From Cryptomeria japonica (Eukaryota; Streptophyta; Pinopsida; Cupressales; Cupressaceae), in assembly GCF_030272615.1 (NCBI RefSeq), contig NC_081413.1:21700501-21764500 (forward strand): a stretch of 64,000 nucleotides of DNA, written 5' to 3'. Both the position numbers and the translations under genes were made by a program. This document shows positions 1-11,326 of this stretch, in pieces. Every line of letters starts with the position of its first letter. Within the stretch, counting starts at the first letter, position 1. The notes beneath the pieces were generated by a model. It was given only the letters and a program-made list of their open reading frames with translations, did not search any database and was not told the origin of the DNA.

Positions 1-994
1 TGATGAAGTGAAGGCACCCCTTGATAATGCTCCACTTGATGTGCTCCTTTGATTGCTGGATGTGGATGGCTCTCCAATATTGTGCACAAATGATAAGGAT
101 GAATGATAAGGATGACATGATCAAGTTGCCAAGATGATTTCCTAGGCTCAAAAGGGCAGCATAAGCTTACTAGATTTCAAGATGTTCTGAATGAAGGGAT
201 GGAGCCCTATTTTATAGGAAGAGGAGAGGAAAATGAATGGCTAGGATGAATTCGAGATGAAGGGCTATGATTTACTTGTGAGCTCACACAAGCTCCAAGA
301 GAGGGTGTGGAGACCAAGAAATATGCCTTAAAGGCATTTAGTATCTCCACAATCTACAAGATGCATTGGAGGAATTAAAAATTCTCCAAAAATAGATATT
401 ATGGGGGTTAGAAGAATAAAAAGGAATTAAAAATTCCTTGGGAGAGGGAAATGCCTAGAGGAATGTGAGATTTCGAAAATCTTACATTCATCTAGAAAAA
501 TAGCATTTAAAGCTAGTGGCTGGATGAAAGGACAAAGAGTTGACTTTGTGGCTAATCATGATGATTAGCCATTAACGACTCATTAGGAGGGGAATTAGAG
601 GAAATGTTAGGTGGGATTTATATTTGTAGGAGAATTTGACTAGGAGAGAGAATGAGTGGAGGGAATAAAAAATTAGAAGAATAATGTTAAGTGAGTTTAG
701 GGAGTTTATAGAAGAATTTATTAGGTTAATGATGAATTAAGAAGATGATTTGTAGGAATCATGTAGGTTAACTAATTAATTGAAATTAATTAGCTAAGAG
801 GAAGATTTGTGAGGATTTGATTTTTTAGAAGAATAAAGAAAGGGATTGATTTATTAAATAAATCAATCACATAATATAGTGACAATATTAATTATATTTA
901 ATTAATATTGAGAAGAATTTTAATTATCATAATTAATTAATTAATTATGTGAGGAATTAAAAATAATTAAAATAATTATTTTTAAGTGTCTACA
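1..994 (-). repeat. 3' LTR of gypsy-1 (partial at window edge)
   Basis: Positions 1-994 match 13040-14037 nearly base for base. The outer end reads TGTCTACA on the + strand, so the element-sense LTR begins TGTAGACACTT. It is truncated only by the window start. A TATA-like TTTTATA (TATAAAA on the minus strand) is at 210-216. Confidence 0.95.
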
Positions 995-1010
995 TTTTGC
1001 CCCTCTTTGA
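995..1010 (-). other. Polypurine tract of gypsy-1
   Basis: Minus-strand sequence immediately before the 3' LTR is purine-rich (TCAAAGAGGGGCAAAA), directly abutting TGTAGACAC. This is the expected plus-strand primer for reverse transcription and fixes both orientation and LTR boundary. Confidence 0.85.
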
Positions 1011-1213
1011 AGCAAGGTGTGATGACGCATTGATTCAAAGAATAATCTTGTTTTGATGTTGATATTGGTTTGATAGGATGCCCCGACTCTCGATTTATAG
1101 ATTACGGTATGGTGATGCCCCCTCAGGAGATCAATTGAGGTATTTGAACTTTGGAGTTTTGCGAAATTAATATCCCGATAGATTTGATTCGATTGATAAG
1201 ATCTAGATTCAGT

Positions 1214-1803
1214 CTAGTTTCAAGAAGAATTCATCCTGTATAAGACAAAGACGATCAAAGTGTCTTGTTTCAGGAAGGATTCATCCTGTATAAGACATGA
1301 TTGATCACAACGTTTGGTTTTAGAAAGGATTCATCCTGTATAAGACATGATAAGAGCGTTTGGTTTCAGGAAGGATTCATCCTGTATAAGACATGATTGA
1401 TCATAGCATCTGGTTTCAGGAAGGATTCATCTTGTATAAGACATGATCGATCACAATGAACGTCTAGTTCCAGGAAGGATTCATCCTATATAAGACATGA
1501 TTAGAGCATCTGGTTTCAGGAAGGATTCATCCTGTATAAGACATGATCAACTCGTTTGGTTTCAGGAAGGATTCATCCTGTATAAGACATGATCAGATCA
1601 CAACGTTTGGTTTCAGGAAGGATTCATCCTGTATAAGACATGATCAGATCACAACGTCTGGTTTCAAGAAGGATACATCCTGTATAAGACATGATCGATC
1701 ACAACGTCTGGTTTCAGGAAGGATTCATCCTGTATAAGACATGATCAGATCACAATGTCTAGTTTCAGGAAGGATTCATCCTGTATAAGACATGATCAGA
1801 ATC
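1214..1803. repeat. Tandem array, about 12 units of 46-54 bp, in the gypsy-1 3' region
   Basis: Twelve imperfect units of the form GGTTTCAGGAAGGATTCATC followed by CTGTATAAGACATGATC and a short variable linker (often GATCACAACGT). Each unit holds the inverted repeat AGGAT-tc-ATCCT, able to form a small hairpin. The variable linker accounts for the unit length range. The array lies between the end of pol and the 3' LTR. Short open frames across it are a by-product of the repeat. Confidence 0.92.
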
Positions 1804-2908
1804 ATAATTGATTATGTGAGGAAAAAAAAGAAAAATAGAGGAAGAAAAATTAGGGTGGAAGGGATAAATGAGGAAGATATATGAAGTAGTTGTGAGGTAT
1901 TTGGAAAGAAGAATAAGAGATGTGAGACCACGGAGGCAAATGGGGGCGATTGAGAACTCCATGGGATTATTGAGTTTAGGATTTGATGGAATGATGGTGA
2001 GATTTTGTTCACAACAAATGTGGAGAGCCAACCTAGTTTGATGTTGCCCTGAGTGGCTTGCACCATTGCTTATAGAAATCAAGATGCCATGAGAAACCCA
2101 GGGCATGGACTGACTCTGTAGACAAACAGGAATTTCTTGCACACAACAATGCAAGTGTTAAGAAACACTAATACAAAGTTGTGCGTTCGTGCAAGGAAAC
2201 CCTCAAACATACCGATACCTCTTGTACATGAGAAGGTAAGTGTTGATAAACACTAGTACTAGGTCACTGGTTTATACAAGAAGGATCCAAAACATGCCAT
2301 ACTATGAAATATGCCCCAGTATGCACCTATCATAACATACCTGGATATGGAAGAACCTAGGCAGTCGTAAATAGTGGTAGTTGTAGGGCAAAAGATGCAA
2401 GCCTATATGAAAAGATCTAACAAAATCTAACAAGTCTCTTCCTTGCGACCAAATGATACCTCTTGCCAAGAGTAGAACTAGGATGGACTTGGGAATGTTT
2501 CTCAAAACTTCTTGAAGCTTATACAGAGGCATAAAAGCGTAGTTTCACTGGGACATTTCTTGTTCATGACTTAGGTGAAGACTCATCATCATACGCATGT
2601 TTTATTGGGAGGCAGAAAAGAAGGAATGTTGTGCATGGGTGGGCTAGATGGCAGATGATCTGTAGTATCGACATGATAGATAGTGGATCTGGTTATTTAC
2701 CTTGGCGCCTGCATAGAAGTTTTCACCAAGATACTTGCCCATAGTGCCAGGAATTGTTTTCTTTCTTTTTCTTTCTTTTTTCTTTTTTTCTTAATTTTTT
2801 TGTATCATAAGGTGCCTGTTTGCCAGGTTTGCACCAAAGTGACAATTTTTTCATGATCTTTTTTTTTCATTTTTTAATTTTTTTTGACAATTTAAGACTT
2901 TCTGAGGA
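1804..2908. other. Non-coding 3' region of gypsy-1
   Basis: No recognisable coding sequence. Short minus-strand frames at 1765-2154 and 2302-2532 have no domain similarity that I can see. Poly-T/pyrimidine tracts lie at about 2757-2800 and 2855-2890, just beyond the pol stop codon. Long 3' regions are usual in Tat elements. Confidence 0.6.
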
Positions 2909-4381
2909 CTAAGCATAAAACCTTTTGAGGTGCATGATATTCATCGGATCATCCAAAGGATCGCCTTCAGGAGTAGCCAACTGATAAGCTCCTGATCCAT
3001 ATTTCGCTATGATTACATATGGTCCAAGCCAATTAGGCTCGAACTTGCCTTTCTTTTCTCTTTCTTGTAGATTTTTCTAATTCTCCATGAGGACAAGATC
3101 ACCAACTTGGAATTCTCAGGTTCTGACTTTTTTATGATAACTCATGCGCAAATGATTTTGATATACTCGGAGATGATTCAAGGCCTTGAGGCACCTTTCA
3201 TCTAACAATTCTAGCTCTTGTAAGCGGGCAATTCTGTATTCTTCCTCTGGTAGGATGTTTTGCAGCGATACCCTTAGAGAGGGGATCTCGATCTCAAGGG
3301 GAAGGATAGCTTCAGAACCAAATACTAGGGAATAAGGAGTGGCACCTATGGGGGTGTAGATGGAGGTGCGGTAGGCCCACAATGCAGGATGGATTTGGAG
3401 GTGCCAATCATGAACCACTTCATTGACTGTCTTTTTGAGGATTTTTATTAGGGTTTTATTAGAAGCCTCAGCTTGGCCATTGCCTTGGGGATAATATGGA
3501 GTGGAGAAGTGGTGTTGGATGTTGAATTTTTGGTAGAGTTCTTTGACATCCTAGTTTTTAAATTGTTTACCATTATCTGTGATGATAACTTTTGGGATGT
3601 CATATCGGCAGATTAGGTAGTTCAGGATGAATTTGGATATTTGCTTGCGGGTGGTGAAAGTAAGAGGGATAGCCTCTACCCACTTGGTGAAGTATTCAGT
3701 GGCGGTGATAATGAATTTATGTCCATTGGAAGATGAAGAGTGGATTTTCCCAATGAGATCGAGCCCCCACTGCGAGAAGGGCCATGGTGTAATGAATGGC
3801 TGCAATTCTTGTGACGGTGCATGAATCTTGTCACCATGCTGCTAGCAAGGGATGCATTTCTTCACATAGTTGTATGCATCTTCTTCCATTTTAGGCCAAT
3901 AGTATCCTGTTCTCAAAAGTTTTTTAGCCAATGTGAGTCCACTTGAGTGTGCCCCACAGATGCCCTCATGTACTTCGCGTAATGCCCATTCGGCTTCTTG
4001 TTTATCTAAACACCTTAGGAGGGAACCATCAAAATGTCTTCTAAACAAGGTGTCTGCAAGGATGGTGTAACGGGCACATCGGCGGATGAAAGTTTGTTGT
4101 TGGGTTTTGGTGAGATGTGGGGGAATGGTGTTGTCTTTGAGGAAAGCGAAGGTTTCTTGGTACCAAGGGGACTCTGGACCAATGAGAGCACACACCATTT
4201 CAGATTCTGGTAGGTCGTATGCCGGTATAAACAATTGCTCGACCAAGAACTCACACTTCTGCAGCCCTATTGTTTGTTCGTGGGATTTGATCAAACTTGA
4301 TTGCTGTGAAATGTTGCTTAAGATCTTCAACCATGGTACGGTAGGGAAGGAGTTTATCATCTTTTGTCTTTTATTCATCAT
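2909..4381 (-). pseudogene. gypsy-1 integrase, broken
   Basis: Integrase region of pol: it joins the cDNA copy to host DNA. Visible in order are the end of the RNase H linker, an H2C2 zinc-binding motif (HEGICGAH ... KKCIPC near 3843-3960), the catalytic core with GLDLIG (first Asp), ITDNGKQF (second Asp) and GQAEASNK (Glu), and a C-terminal region with VGDLVLMEN and WLGPY motifs ending in a TAG at 2909-2911. The frame is constant from 4381 to 2909 but is cut by stops at 3842-3844 (TAG), 3551-3553 (TAG), 3116-3118 (TGA) and 3077-3079 (TAG). It is offset by one frameshift (near 4258) from the upstream RNase H frame. No chromodomain follows, as expected for Tat. Confidence 0.9.
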
Positions 4382-4865
4382 TGACTTGTTTTATGAGGTG
4401 TTGGGAATTGCCATAGACTTGTAATTCCTTTATTTTCCAGTGGATAGCCAAGCGTAAACCTATGATGAGGGCCTCATATTCTACTATGTTATTAGTACAT
4501 GCAAAGGCTATCTTGTCTGATTTGGGGATGCCATCTCCTTGAGGTGTGACCAATAATATTCCTGCCCTCAATCCATTTTGAGTGTAGGAGCCATCAAAAT
4601 ACAATTTCCATGTGGAGGATTTGGCAACAGTCATAATGAACTCATTTGGTAATTCTGTGAGAAGAGGATGGTCGCTTGGAAGTGGAGCTTCAGCCAACTG
4701 ATCTGCAATAACTTGTCCCTTGATTTCCTTTCTGTCCACATATTCGATGTCAAACTCACTTAGAAGCATGACCCATTTACCCGTTCTTCCAGTGAGAGCA
4801 GCTTTTGACAGGAGATATTTAAGTGGATCAATTTTAGCAATTAATTTTGTCTTGTTGTTTAGCAT
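4371..4865 (-). pseudogene. gypsy-1 second (archaeal-type) RNase H, catalytic Asp lost
   Basis: In frame with the RT/RNase H block after a TGA at 4872-4874. The first part (IDPLKYLLSK, GRTGKW) ends the classical RNase H and connection. Then comes a second RNase H fold: YFDGSYTQNG, IVEYEALIIGL and VYGNSQHLIKQV. In the family the last motif normally carries a catalytic Asp (GDSQ); here codon 4407-4409 (minus) is AAT, Asn. The frame ends at a TAA (4371-4373); reading past it continues with KTKDDKLLPYR-like family sequence, so the stop is internal. A duplicated RNase H of this kind is characteristic of Tat elements. Confidence 0.85.
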
Positions 4866-4871
4866 ATAGTG

Positions 4872-7800
4872 TCATAGTTTCTGTGTGCTGAATACTAATG
4901 CCAAACATGCTCTTTCAATGGGGGTGTAGTTGAGTTCATATCCTACCAACGTCCAACTGATGTAGTAAATGGCGTGCTCCTTCCCTTGATCATCTATTTG
5001 CACCAGTAATGCCACTGTAGTAGCACATATGTACAAAATGAGGGGTTTTCCAGGGGTAGGTGGCATCAAAACTAGAGGTGATGCTAGATATTCTTTTAAT
5101 TTTTCAAAGGCCTTTTGACAGAGGCAATCCCATTTGAATTTTGTGTCTTTACGTAACAAATGTGCAAATGGATGGCACTTGTCGGCTAGTTGTGAAATGA
5201 AACACCTGATAGACTGGAGTTTTCCCTTGAGATTGCGTAGTTCTCTGAGAGTTTTTGGCAGAGGCATTTCCATAATAGCTTTTACTTTTGCGGGATCAAC
5301 CTCGATGCCTCTGCAGGAAACAATGAATCCTAGTAGTTTTTCCGATGTGATGCCAAACACACACTTTTTAGGATTTAGGCGCAGCTTGTATTTTTCCAAT
5401 CTTTCGAAGATCTGTTTTAGAATAGGGATGTGCTCTTGTCTTGTCTTGGATTTTCCTAGCAAATCATCCACATAGTCCTCCATAATTTTGTGCAAGAGGT
5501 CATGAAAAATTGTTGTCATTGCCTGTTGATATGTAGCTCCAGCATTTTTAAGGCCAAAAGGCATGACTCGGTAACAGAAAGTACCCCATGGTGTTGTGAA
5601 TGTGGTTTTATGTTGATCCTCATCTGCTATCCTGATTTGGTTGTATCCAGAAAACCCATCCATTAGCAATAGAATTTCATGTCCTACTGTAAGATCCACA
5701 ATCATATCTATGTTTGGGAGCGGGAAATCGTCTTTAGGACAAGCTATATTTAGATCTCGAAAATCTGTGCAAATGCGGATGCCCCCAACAAGTTTGCCGA
5801 CAGGAACAATGTTGGAGACCCATTCAACATAGTCTATGGGTTTGATAAATTCTACGTCTAACAACTTTTGAAGTTCTACCTTGACCAAGAGAGAAATATG
5901 CGGGTGCATTTTGCGGAGTTTTTGTTTTACAGGTTTTGCATCTGGGCAGATGACGAGATTGTGAACCACCAAGGCAGGATCCAACCCTGGCATATCGGAA
6001 TAGGACCATGCAAAATTGATTTTAACCTCTGTAAGGAAGTTGATGAAGTCTTGTTTCTCGATTTCGGTAAGGGATTTGGCAATGAGCGCATTTTTCAGAA
6101 TGACTTCAGTTCCCATGTTGATGTTGTTTGTTTCTTCTATCAACAAATTTGATTTGTCCTGTGGAAGGTAACCAATGGTAGGGAGGTCAAATCCCTCATC
6201 GTTAAGTGCCTTTTCCAGGTTTTCACTTTCAGATACGCCCTTTGTTTTTATTTCTTGTTCATCCAAAGGTGCCTCAGGGAGGTTTTCACCTAGGAAATCA
6301 TATCTTTTTCTTTTATTATCTTTTTTGTGGATAAGGGCATTGACTTGACTACCAAAGTATCCCTTTTCGTGTAGTTGAATACCCTCAATTCTATTACAAT
6401 CTTCCATATTTTGCATTGTTAGGAGAGCAATGAGAGCATTATCGTTGGTGCAGATATCTAAAGTGGGTTTGTCTCGTTGGTCCCAGTCAATGAGTTCAGG
6501 ATGGACAAGATGTAGCTCATGTGAAGTGGGAGGGGTTACGGGGGTGATGGTATTGATGTAAGCATCGAACAAGGTATCTTTCTTGTATTCATAAGGCATT
6601 TCATGGAATTCCTCTTCGTTAGCGCTTTTGATATCTGAAGAAGGACTAGAAGGGGCATCGACGATAGTAATCTTAGGCACCGGGGTGTACCCCAAGCCTC
6701 TATTGTATCTATAGGAGATAGGATTTATGGGTGCTTTTCTTCCTTTCTCCTCTAGTCCCAGACCGTGTCCTTTGTAACCCATTTTTTCAACTATGGCAAA
6801 TGCTTTTGGGTACATTTCTTTGGATATTCTTGTTGGATCATCATCCTCTTCTCGGTATAGCCATGAAGAGATATCTGCTTCAAGGTTCTCATTATCAAGT
6901 GGGCCCCATTGCTGGAAGGTGGTGTTTTGGCATTGCATGACTGGTTTCAGGTCCTTTTTTAGCTCTTTTGGTTTGCCAAATGACTTAGGAGAGAGAGGGA
7001 GGTTGCTTATTAATAAGACGTCCTCCAATTTGTATTCTCCCCAGCCATTGTCTAAGACCTTGATTTGATTATTTGGTTGGGATGATGTGGAGGCAACATT
7101 TAATGTGTTAGATGGAGGCGTTGGTGAAGGTCTATTTAGTGGGCAATGATACAGATGCTTCCCCTCTAATAGTTTGCAATATTGAAAAGGTTGGGGATCA
7201 CCTTTGACAGTGATCACTTTTCCATTATAGGGGAATTTGATGCATTGGTGATAGGTGGAGGGTACGGCTTGCAAGGAATGAATCCATGGCCTCCTGAGGA
7301 GAATGTTGTAGGGGAGATCAAGATTGAGTACTTGGCAAGGGGTTTCAATTGTAATGGGGCCCACTTGAAGAGGTAAGGTGATCACGCCCTTTGAAATTCT
7401 TTCCGCATCATCATATGTCTTTATTGTGATCCTTCCTGATGTGTCTATCAAATGCTCAGAAAGTCCCAATTGTTTTATTAATTTGTATGTACACAGATTA
7501 AGCTTGGATCCACCACCTATCAGAATACGTTTGATCTTATGCTTGTGGATGAGAGCTTCGATGTGCAAAAGTTTATTATGGTCCTCATCTACGGGAGCAT
7601 CTTGGGAGTGAAATACAATGTGCTGTTGGGCAGCAAGGTTTCCAATGAGGGTTTGAAATTGGGTGGTGTTGATGTTATTAGGAACGCGTGATTGGAGAAG
7701 GGCTTGTTCCAAAATTTCTTTATGGACCAGAGAAGTCTTGAGAAGTTCCAAAATGGAGATCTGCGCGGGTGTCCTCCCAAGTTGATCAACGAGGTCATAT

Positions 7801-8807
7801 TGGCGGGTGGAAGACATGGGTGGGGGGTTTGGTGGGGGAGGAACTCCTTGGATGGTGACTCTTCCTCGGCGTGTAGTTGTATTACAATCATTCTGGAAAT
7901 GGGAGGTGGAAGGAGTGGCACCTTGAATGACTATTCTAGCCGGATTTGGTCTACTTTGGGAAGAAAGAGGATTAACTCCTTGGATGGTTATGACATTGAC
8001 ATGATTGTCTACAGGTTCAATGCGACTTACTAAAAAATCAAAACCGGTTATGTGATTAGCGTAGTCATAATCCATTGCATTAGATGATGAGCCTTTTCCT
8101 TTATCATGCTTTGGGAAGGGTTCTTGGTACATTTTGAGTTTGTCATTGTTATTACTAGGTTTTGAATTTGCTACCTCAATCTCACCTCTATCAATGAGAT
8201 CATGTATGTAGATCTTCAGTTTCATACACTTTCGTGTATCATGTCCCTTGATACGATGGTATTCACAATACTCATTTTCATTATACCATCTTGGTTTAGG
8301 TTGATTGGGATCAAACGGGCGAGTGATTGGGAAAACCACTATACCTGCTTGGACAAGTTTTTGAAACACCACTTCAATAGGCTCAACAAGAGGAGTGAAA
8401 TCTCTTGGAGTCCTGTTATTCGATCGGGGTGGTCGTCCTTGGATTGAGACATTGTTGTGAGGTTTTTGAGATTGATTTGAATTGTTTTGATTGTTGAATT
8501 GATGAATATTGGTGGTGGATTTTGGGTGAGCGGCCACGGTTTGGACCCGCTTTGCATCAGTTACACCATCATTGACCACGTTTTTATTTTTAGCCCAAAA
8601 TTTTGGCTTGTCGTTATGATAAGAGGAAGAACTTTGTGATGACTTCTGGTAATTTTTCAAGGTTCCTTCCTCCAACAAGACACGTTCGAGGGCGAGGCCC
8701 TTATTGGTCAATTTTTGGAAGGATTTGATACATTGAGATATTAAAGGTCTTGAAAGTTCAGGCACCAAGTTCTTTTGAAATAGTTCAATTTGATGTTGTT
8801 CTGGCAT
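4872..8807 (-). pseudogene. gypsy-1 gag C-terminus, protease, G-patch, reverse transcriptase and RNase H
   Basis: A 1311-codon open stretch, the longest in the window. Order: gag tail; CHHC knuckle (C181-x2-H-x4-H-x4-C194); long Pro/Asn-rich linker; retropepsin fold (ILIGGGSKLNLC near residues 428-439, LLRRPWIHS later); G-patch (about residues 665-705; GYKGHGLG, RGLGY); reverse transcriptase with FRDLN, LLLMDGFSGYNQI, and YVDD at residues 1112-1115 (5463-5474); start of RNase H (YISWTLVG, YTPIERACLAL). The protease motif has Gly where the catalytic Asp is expected (codon 7515-7517, residue 431). The frame ends in TGA at 4872-4874, where related proteins have Arg. It is in frame with the gag segments upstream, so the Met at 8807 is not a true start. 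Polyprotein normally cleaved inside the particle. Confidence 0.92.
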
Positions 8808-8834
8808 GTCCCACTGGAATTTTTTGATAAGATG

Positions 8835-10079
8835 TCACCATCTTTGTAGGAAATTGGCAAAGGTTTCTCCAGGCCTTTTTTTTGTATTATATAGGTCCAT
8901 CATAGAAACATCATTACCCATGCTATATGCATAGTGAGCCACAAATTTTTCTGTCAAGTCTGGAAAAGAGACAATGGAACCTCGTGGTAAAGATGAGAAC
9001 CATGCCAGGGCGTTTCCCGTGAGACTCTTGGAAAAGAGTTTGCGAAGATAAAGGTCACTATAGGAGACTTCTTGGCATAAGATGTGGAATTCTTGGACAT
9101 GGTTGTGGGGGTCTCCTTTGCCTTCATACTTGGTGAATTTAGGGATCTCAAATCCCAAGGGATATGGTGCAACTGATATAGATGGGTCATAAGGACAAGG
9201 GAAAAACTCTTCGAATGAGTAAGCTTTCCTTTTATTAGTCTTTTATTTCATGTTTTTGATGATATTCTTCATGTCTTGAATTTCCTTGATGAGGTCTTGT
9301 TGTGGACTTTGATATTGATGAATTGTATCTGCCCCAAGAATTGGATGAACTAAAGAAGGTGCACCACCACCAATATATTGATATGATGAGGAGGTGGGAA
9401 TGTGGGATGTGATGACTGATGTCGCTGGGGTTCGTGTGATAGTTGGTTGCGGTTCGCCAACTATTGTGACGGGATTGAATGCGGTCTGGATAAAATTTGT
9501 GACATTGTTGGGAGAAAGGGAAGTTTGTGGAATAGAAATATGTGGTTGAATAGAAGGAGGTGGTACATAAGTTTTCAAGAGAATGGATGAGATTGGGTTT
9601 GATAGTGGTATGGATGGTAAGGAGGAAGAAGGCGAGATGGAGACCGTGGTGGGAGGTGTCACGGGTGGCATTGATTGGGCTTCGATGATTGATGGGGCTG
9701 CAATTGATTGAGTTTGAATAGTAGGTGCAGCACTTTGTGTGGGAGCGAGGTCTCCTTGTGGTTGTTGGACGAGAGCGGATCTATTAAATTCAGGTGGAAG
9801 TTGAGCTCCATGTTCAAGAAGAGTTTTCAGAAGTGTAGTAGGATTGTGTTTAATAAACTTTTCTATCATCTCTTGGTTATAAGAATCCACTAGGAAAGTT
9901 TGCACTTCCGGACAAAGTTCATCTTGGTTAACCATGTCAAGATTTTGGCTTTGATCTTGATCGCTTGGTTGCCCACTTTGTGTATGATCTTGCGTGGGAT
10001 CTTCATATAGGACACCAATGTTTGGCATGCCATATTGTTGATCAGCCATCTTTTTCTTTTGGGATCGAGTTGTGACCAT
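8835..10079 (-). pseudogene. gypsy-1 gag, N-terminal part with two in-frame stops
   Basis: Structural protein of the retrotransposon particle. The ATG at 10077-10079 opens MVTTRSQKKK, a common start for plant gypsy gag, followed by a low-complexity Gln/Pro/Ser/Thr-rich region to a TAA at 9243-9245. The same frame continues past the stop into the retrotransposon-gag domain (GFEIPKFTKYEGKGDP, LAWFSSLPRGSI, FVAHYAYSMGN, LYNTKKRPGETFANFLQRW), ending in TGA at 8835-8837, then continues in frame into the pol block 9 codons later. So gag and pol form one reading frame without a frameshift between them. Related proteins usually have Arg at the second stop. Confidence 0.9.
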
Positions 10080-10086
10080 ACATGAT

Positions 10087-10318
10087 ATTTGTGATGAAAA
10101 GACTTAGGAAAAATGTGATGAAATGACTTAGAAAATTTGTGATGGAAGGATTTTAGAAACTTGTGATGAAAGGACTTAAGAAATTTGAGGATGAAAGGAC
10201 TTAAGAAATTTGGGATGAAAGGACTTAAGAAATTTGAGGATGAAAGGACTTAAGAAATTTGAGGATGAAAGTACTTAAGAAATTTGTGATGAAAGGACTT
10301 AAGAAATTTGAGGATGAT
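10087..10318. repeat. Tandem repeat just upstream of gypsy-1 gag, about 10 units of 24-26 bp
   Basis: Repeats of GATGAAAGGACTTAAGAAAT with TTGAG/TTGTG joins. The first two or three units are more diverged, the later ones almost identical, suggesting recent slippage. It lies directly before the gag ATG in element sense (5' leader). Confidence 0.9.
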
Positions 10319-11326
10319 TGATAAAGAAGGTATGGTAGTGATGGTTTAGAAGAAAACTTGATGACTAGGTTGTCTTTGGCATGAATATGAAGGATCTATT
10401 TAAATGGCAAGTTGTATGAAGGGATATGACCACCCTGATTTGGACGATAGTAGGTGTTTCAAAGGACAAACTTGAATGTTGACGTAGAGGATAAACTCTT
10501 AGCTTCTCTCTTAGGCTTATGAAAAATGGGACGGACAGAGTTTTGATGCAATTTTCGACTTGGTGTGGGTAATGACTTGGACAATTTTTTTGTGTCTTGA
10601 CAAAATATTTTTGCAAAGTGTTTGGGGATAGTGATGTGTTTTTAGTCTACTCTTGGCAAGTATGTATCGAACAAAGCAAATGCAATGATTAAATGCATAT
10701 TATCTCAAAGACACTAATGCTCATATACAACATTTTCAAGGTTGGCAAGGACAATAGTCATTGAATCCCAATTAGTTTCCCATCTACGCTTACCCAGAGC
10801 AGACACTTAGATGCTTGACCCCACTGGCTCCCCTCCACGACACTCACTTCTCGGGGCAGCCAAGTGTCAATTCCCATGAAAACTCCTCATGGCAAACTTT
10901 GTGTCTCTACTAAGGGCCATAAGAATATGGGCCGCTTCAGAGGTTTGACCTCCTGCACCAATGACTAGAAGGTTTTTGGCCACTATGAACAAGGTGTTTA
11001 GTAAGTCTTCCCGTTAGGAGCTACCCTTCGAAGTTGCGCAAGTGCAATTGAGGCCTATAGCCCAGCAAAGCACCAAGAACTTAGTAGTCACGCAAGCATG
11101 ATTGAGATCTCTAGGATCCTACTAAGCACCCAATGTGAGAGTGAACTCTCATATAGCCCCAACCATTAACCCTTTCGTAGTCAATGGCCTATTTATTATA
11201 GTGAGTTGGGAACCCCAGGTCCGAGTGTACTCACTTGGGTCATTCCCCTCTTACCTTCTCAAAGAGCAAGTTGGGAGGGCAGGCCTACTAGAGGTAAACA
11301 CACAATCAAACAAGAAAAGGTTGGAG

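Noticed and set aside
1214-1803. CRISPR-like alternation of repeat and spacer
   Set aside because: Units are 46-54 bp with short related linkers, not unique spacers of constant length. It lies inside a plant retrotransposon, with no cas genes.
1765-2154. 129-codon minus frame in the gypsy-1 3' region
   Set aside because: No motif, overlaps another open frame and partly covers the tandem array boundary.
4086-4424. Plus-strand frames opposite gypsy-1 pol (also 5134-5475 and 7692-8033)
   Set aside because: Shadows of the minus-strand coding sequence.
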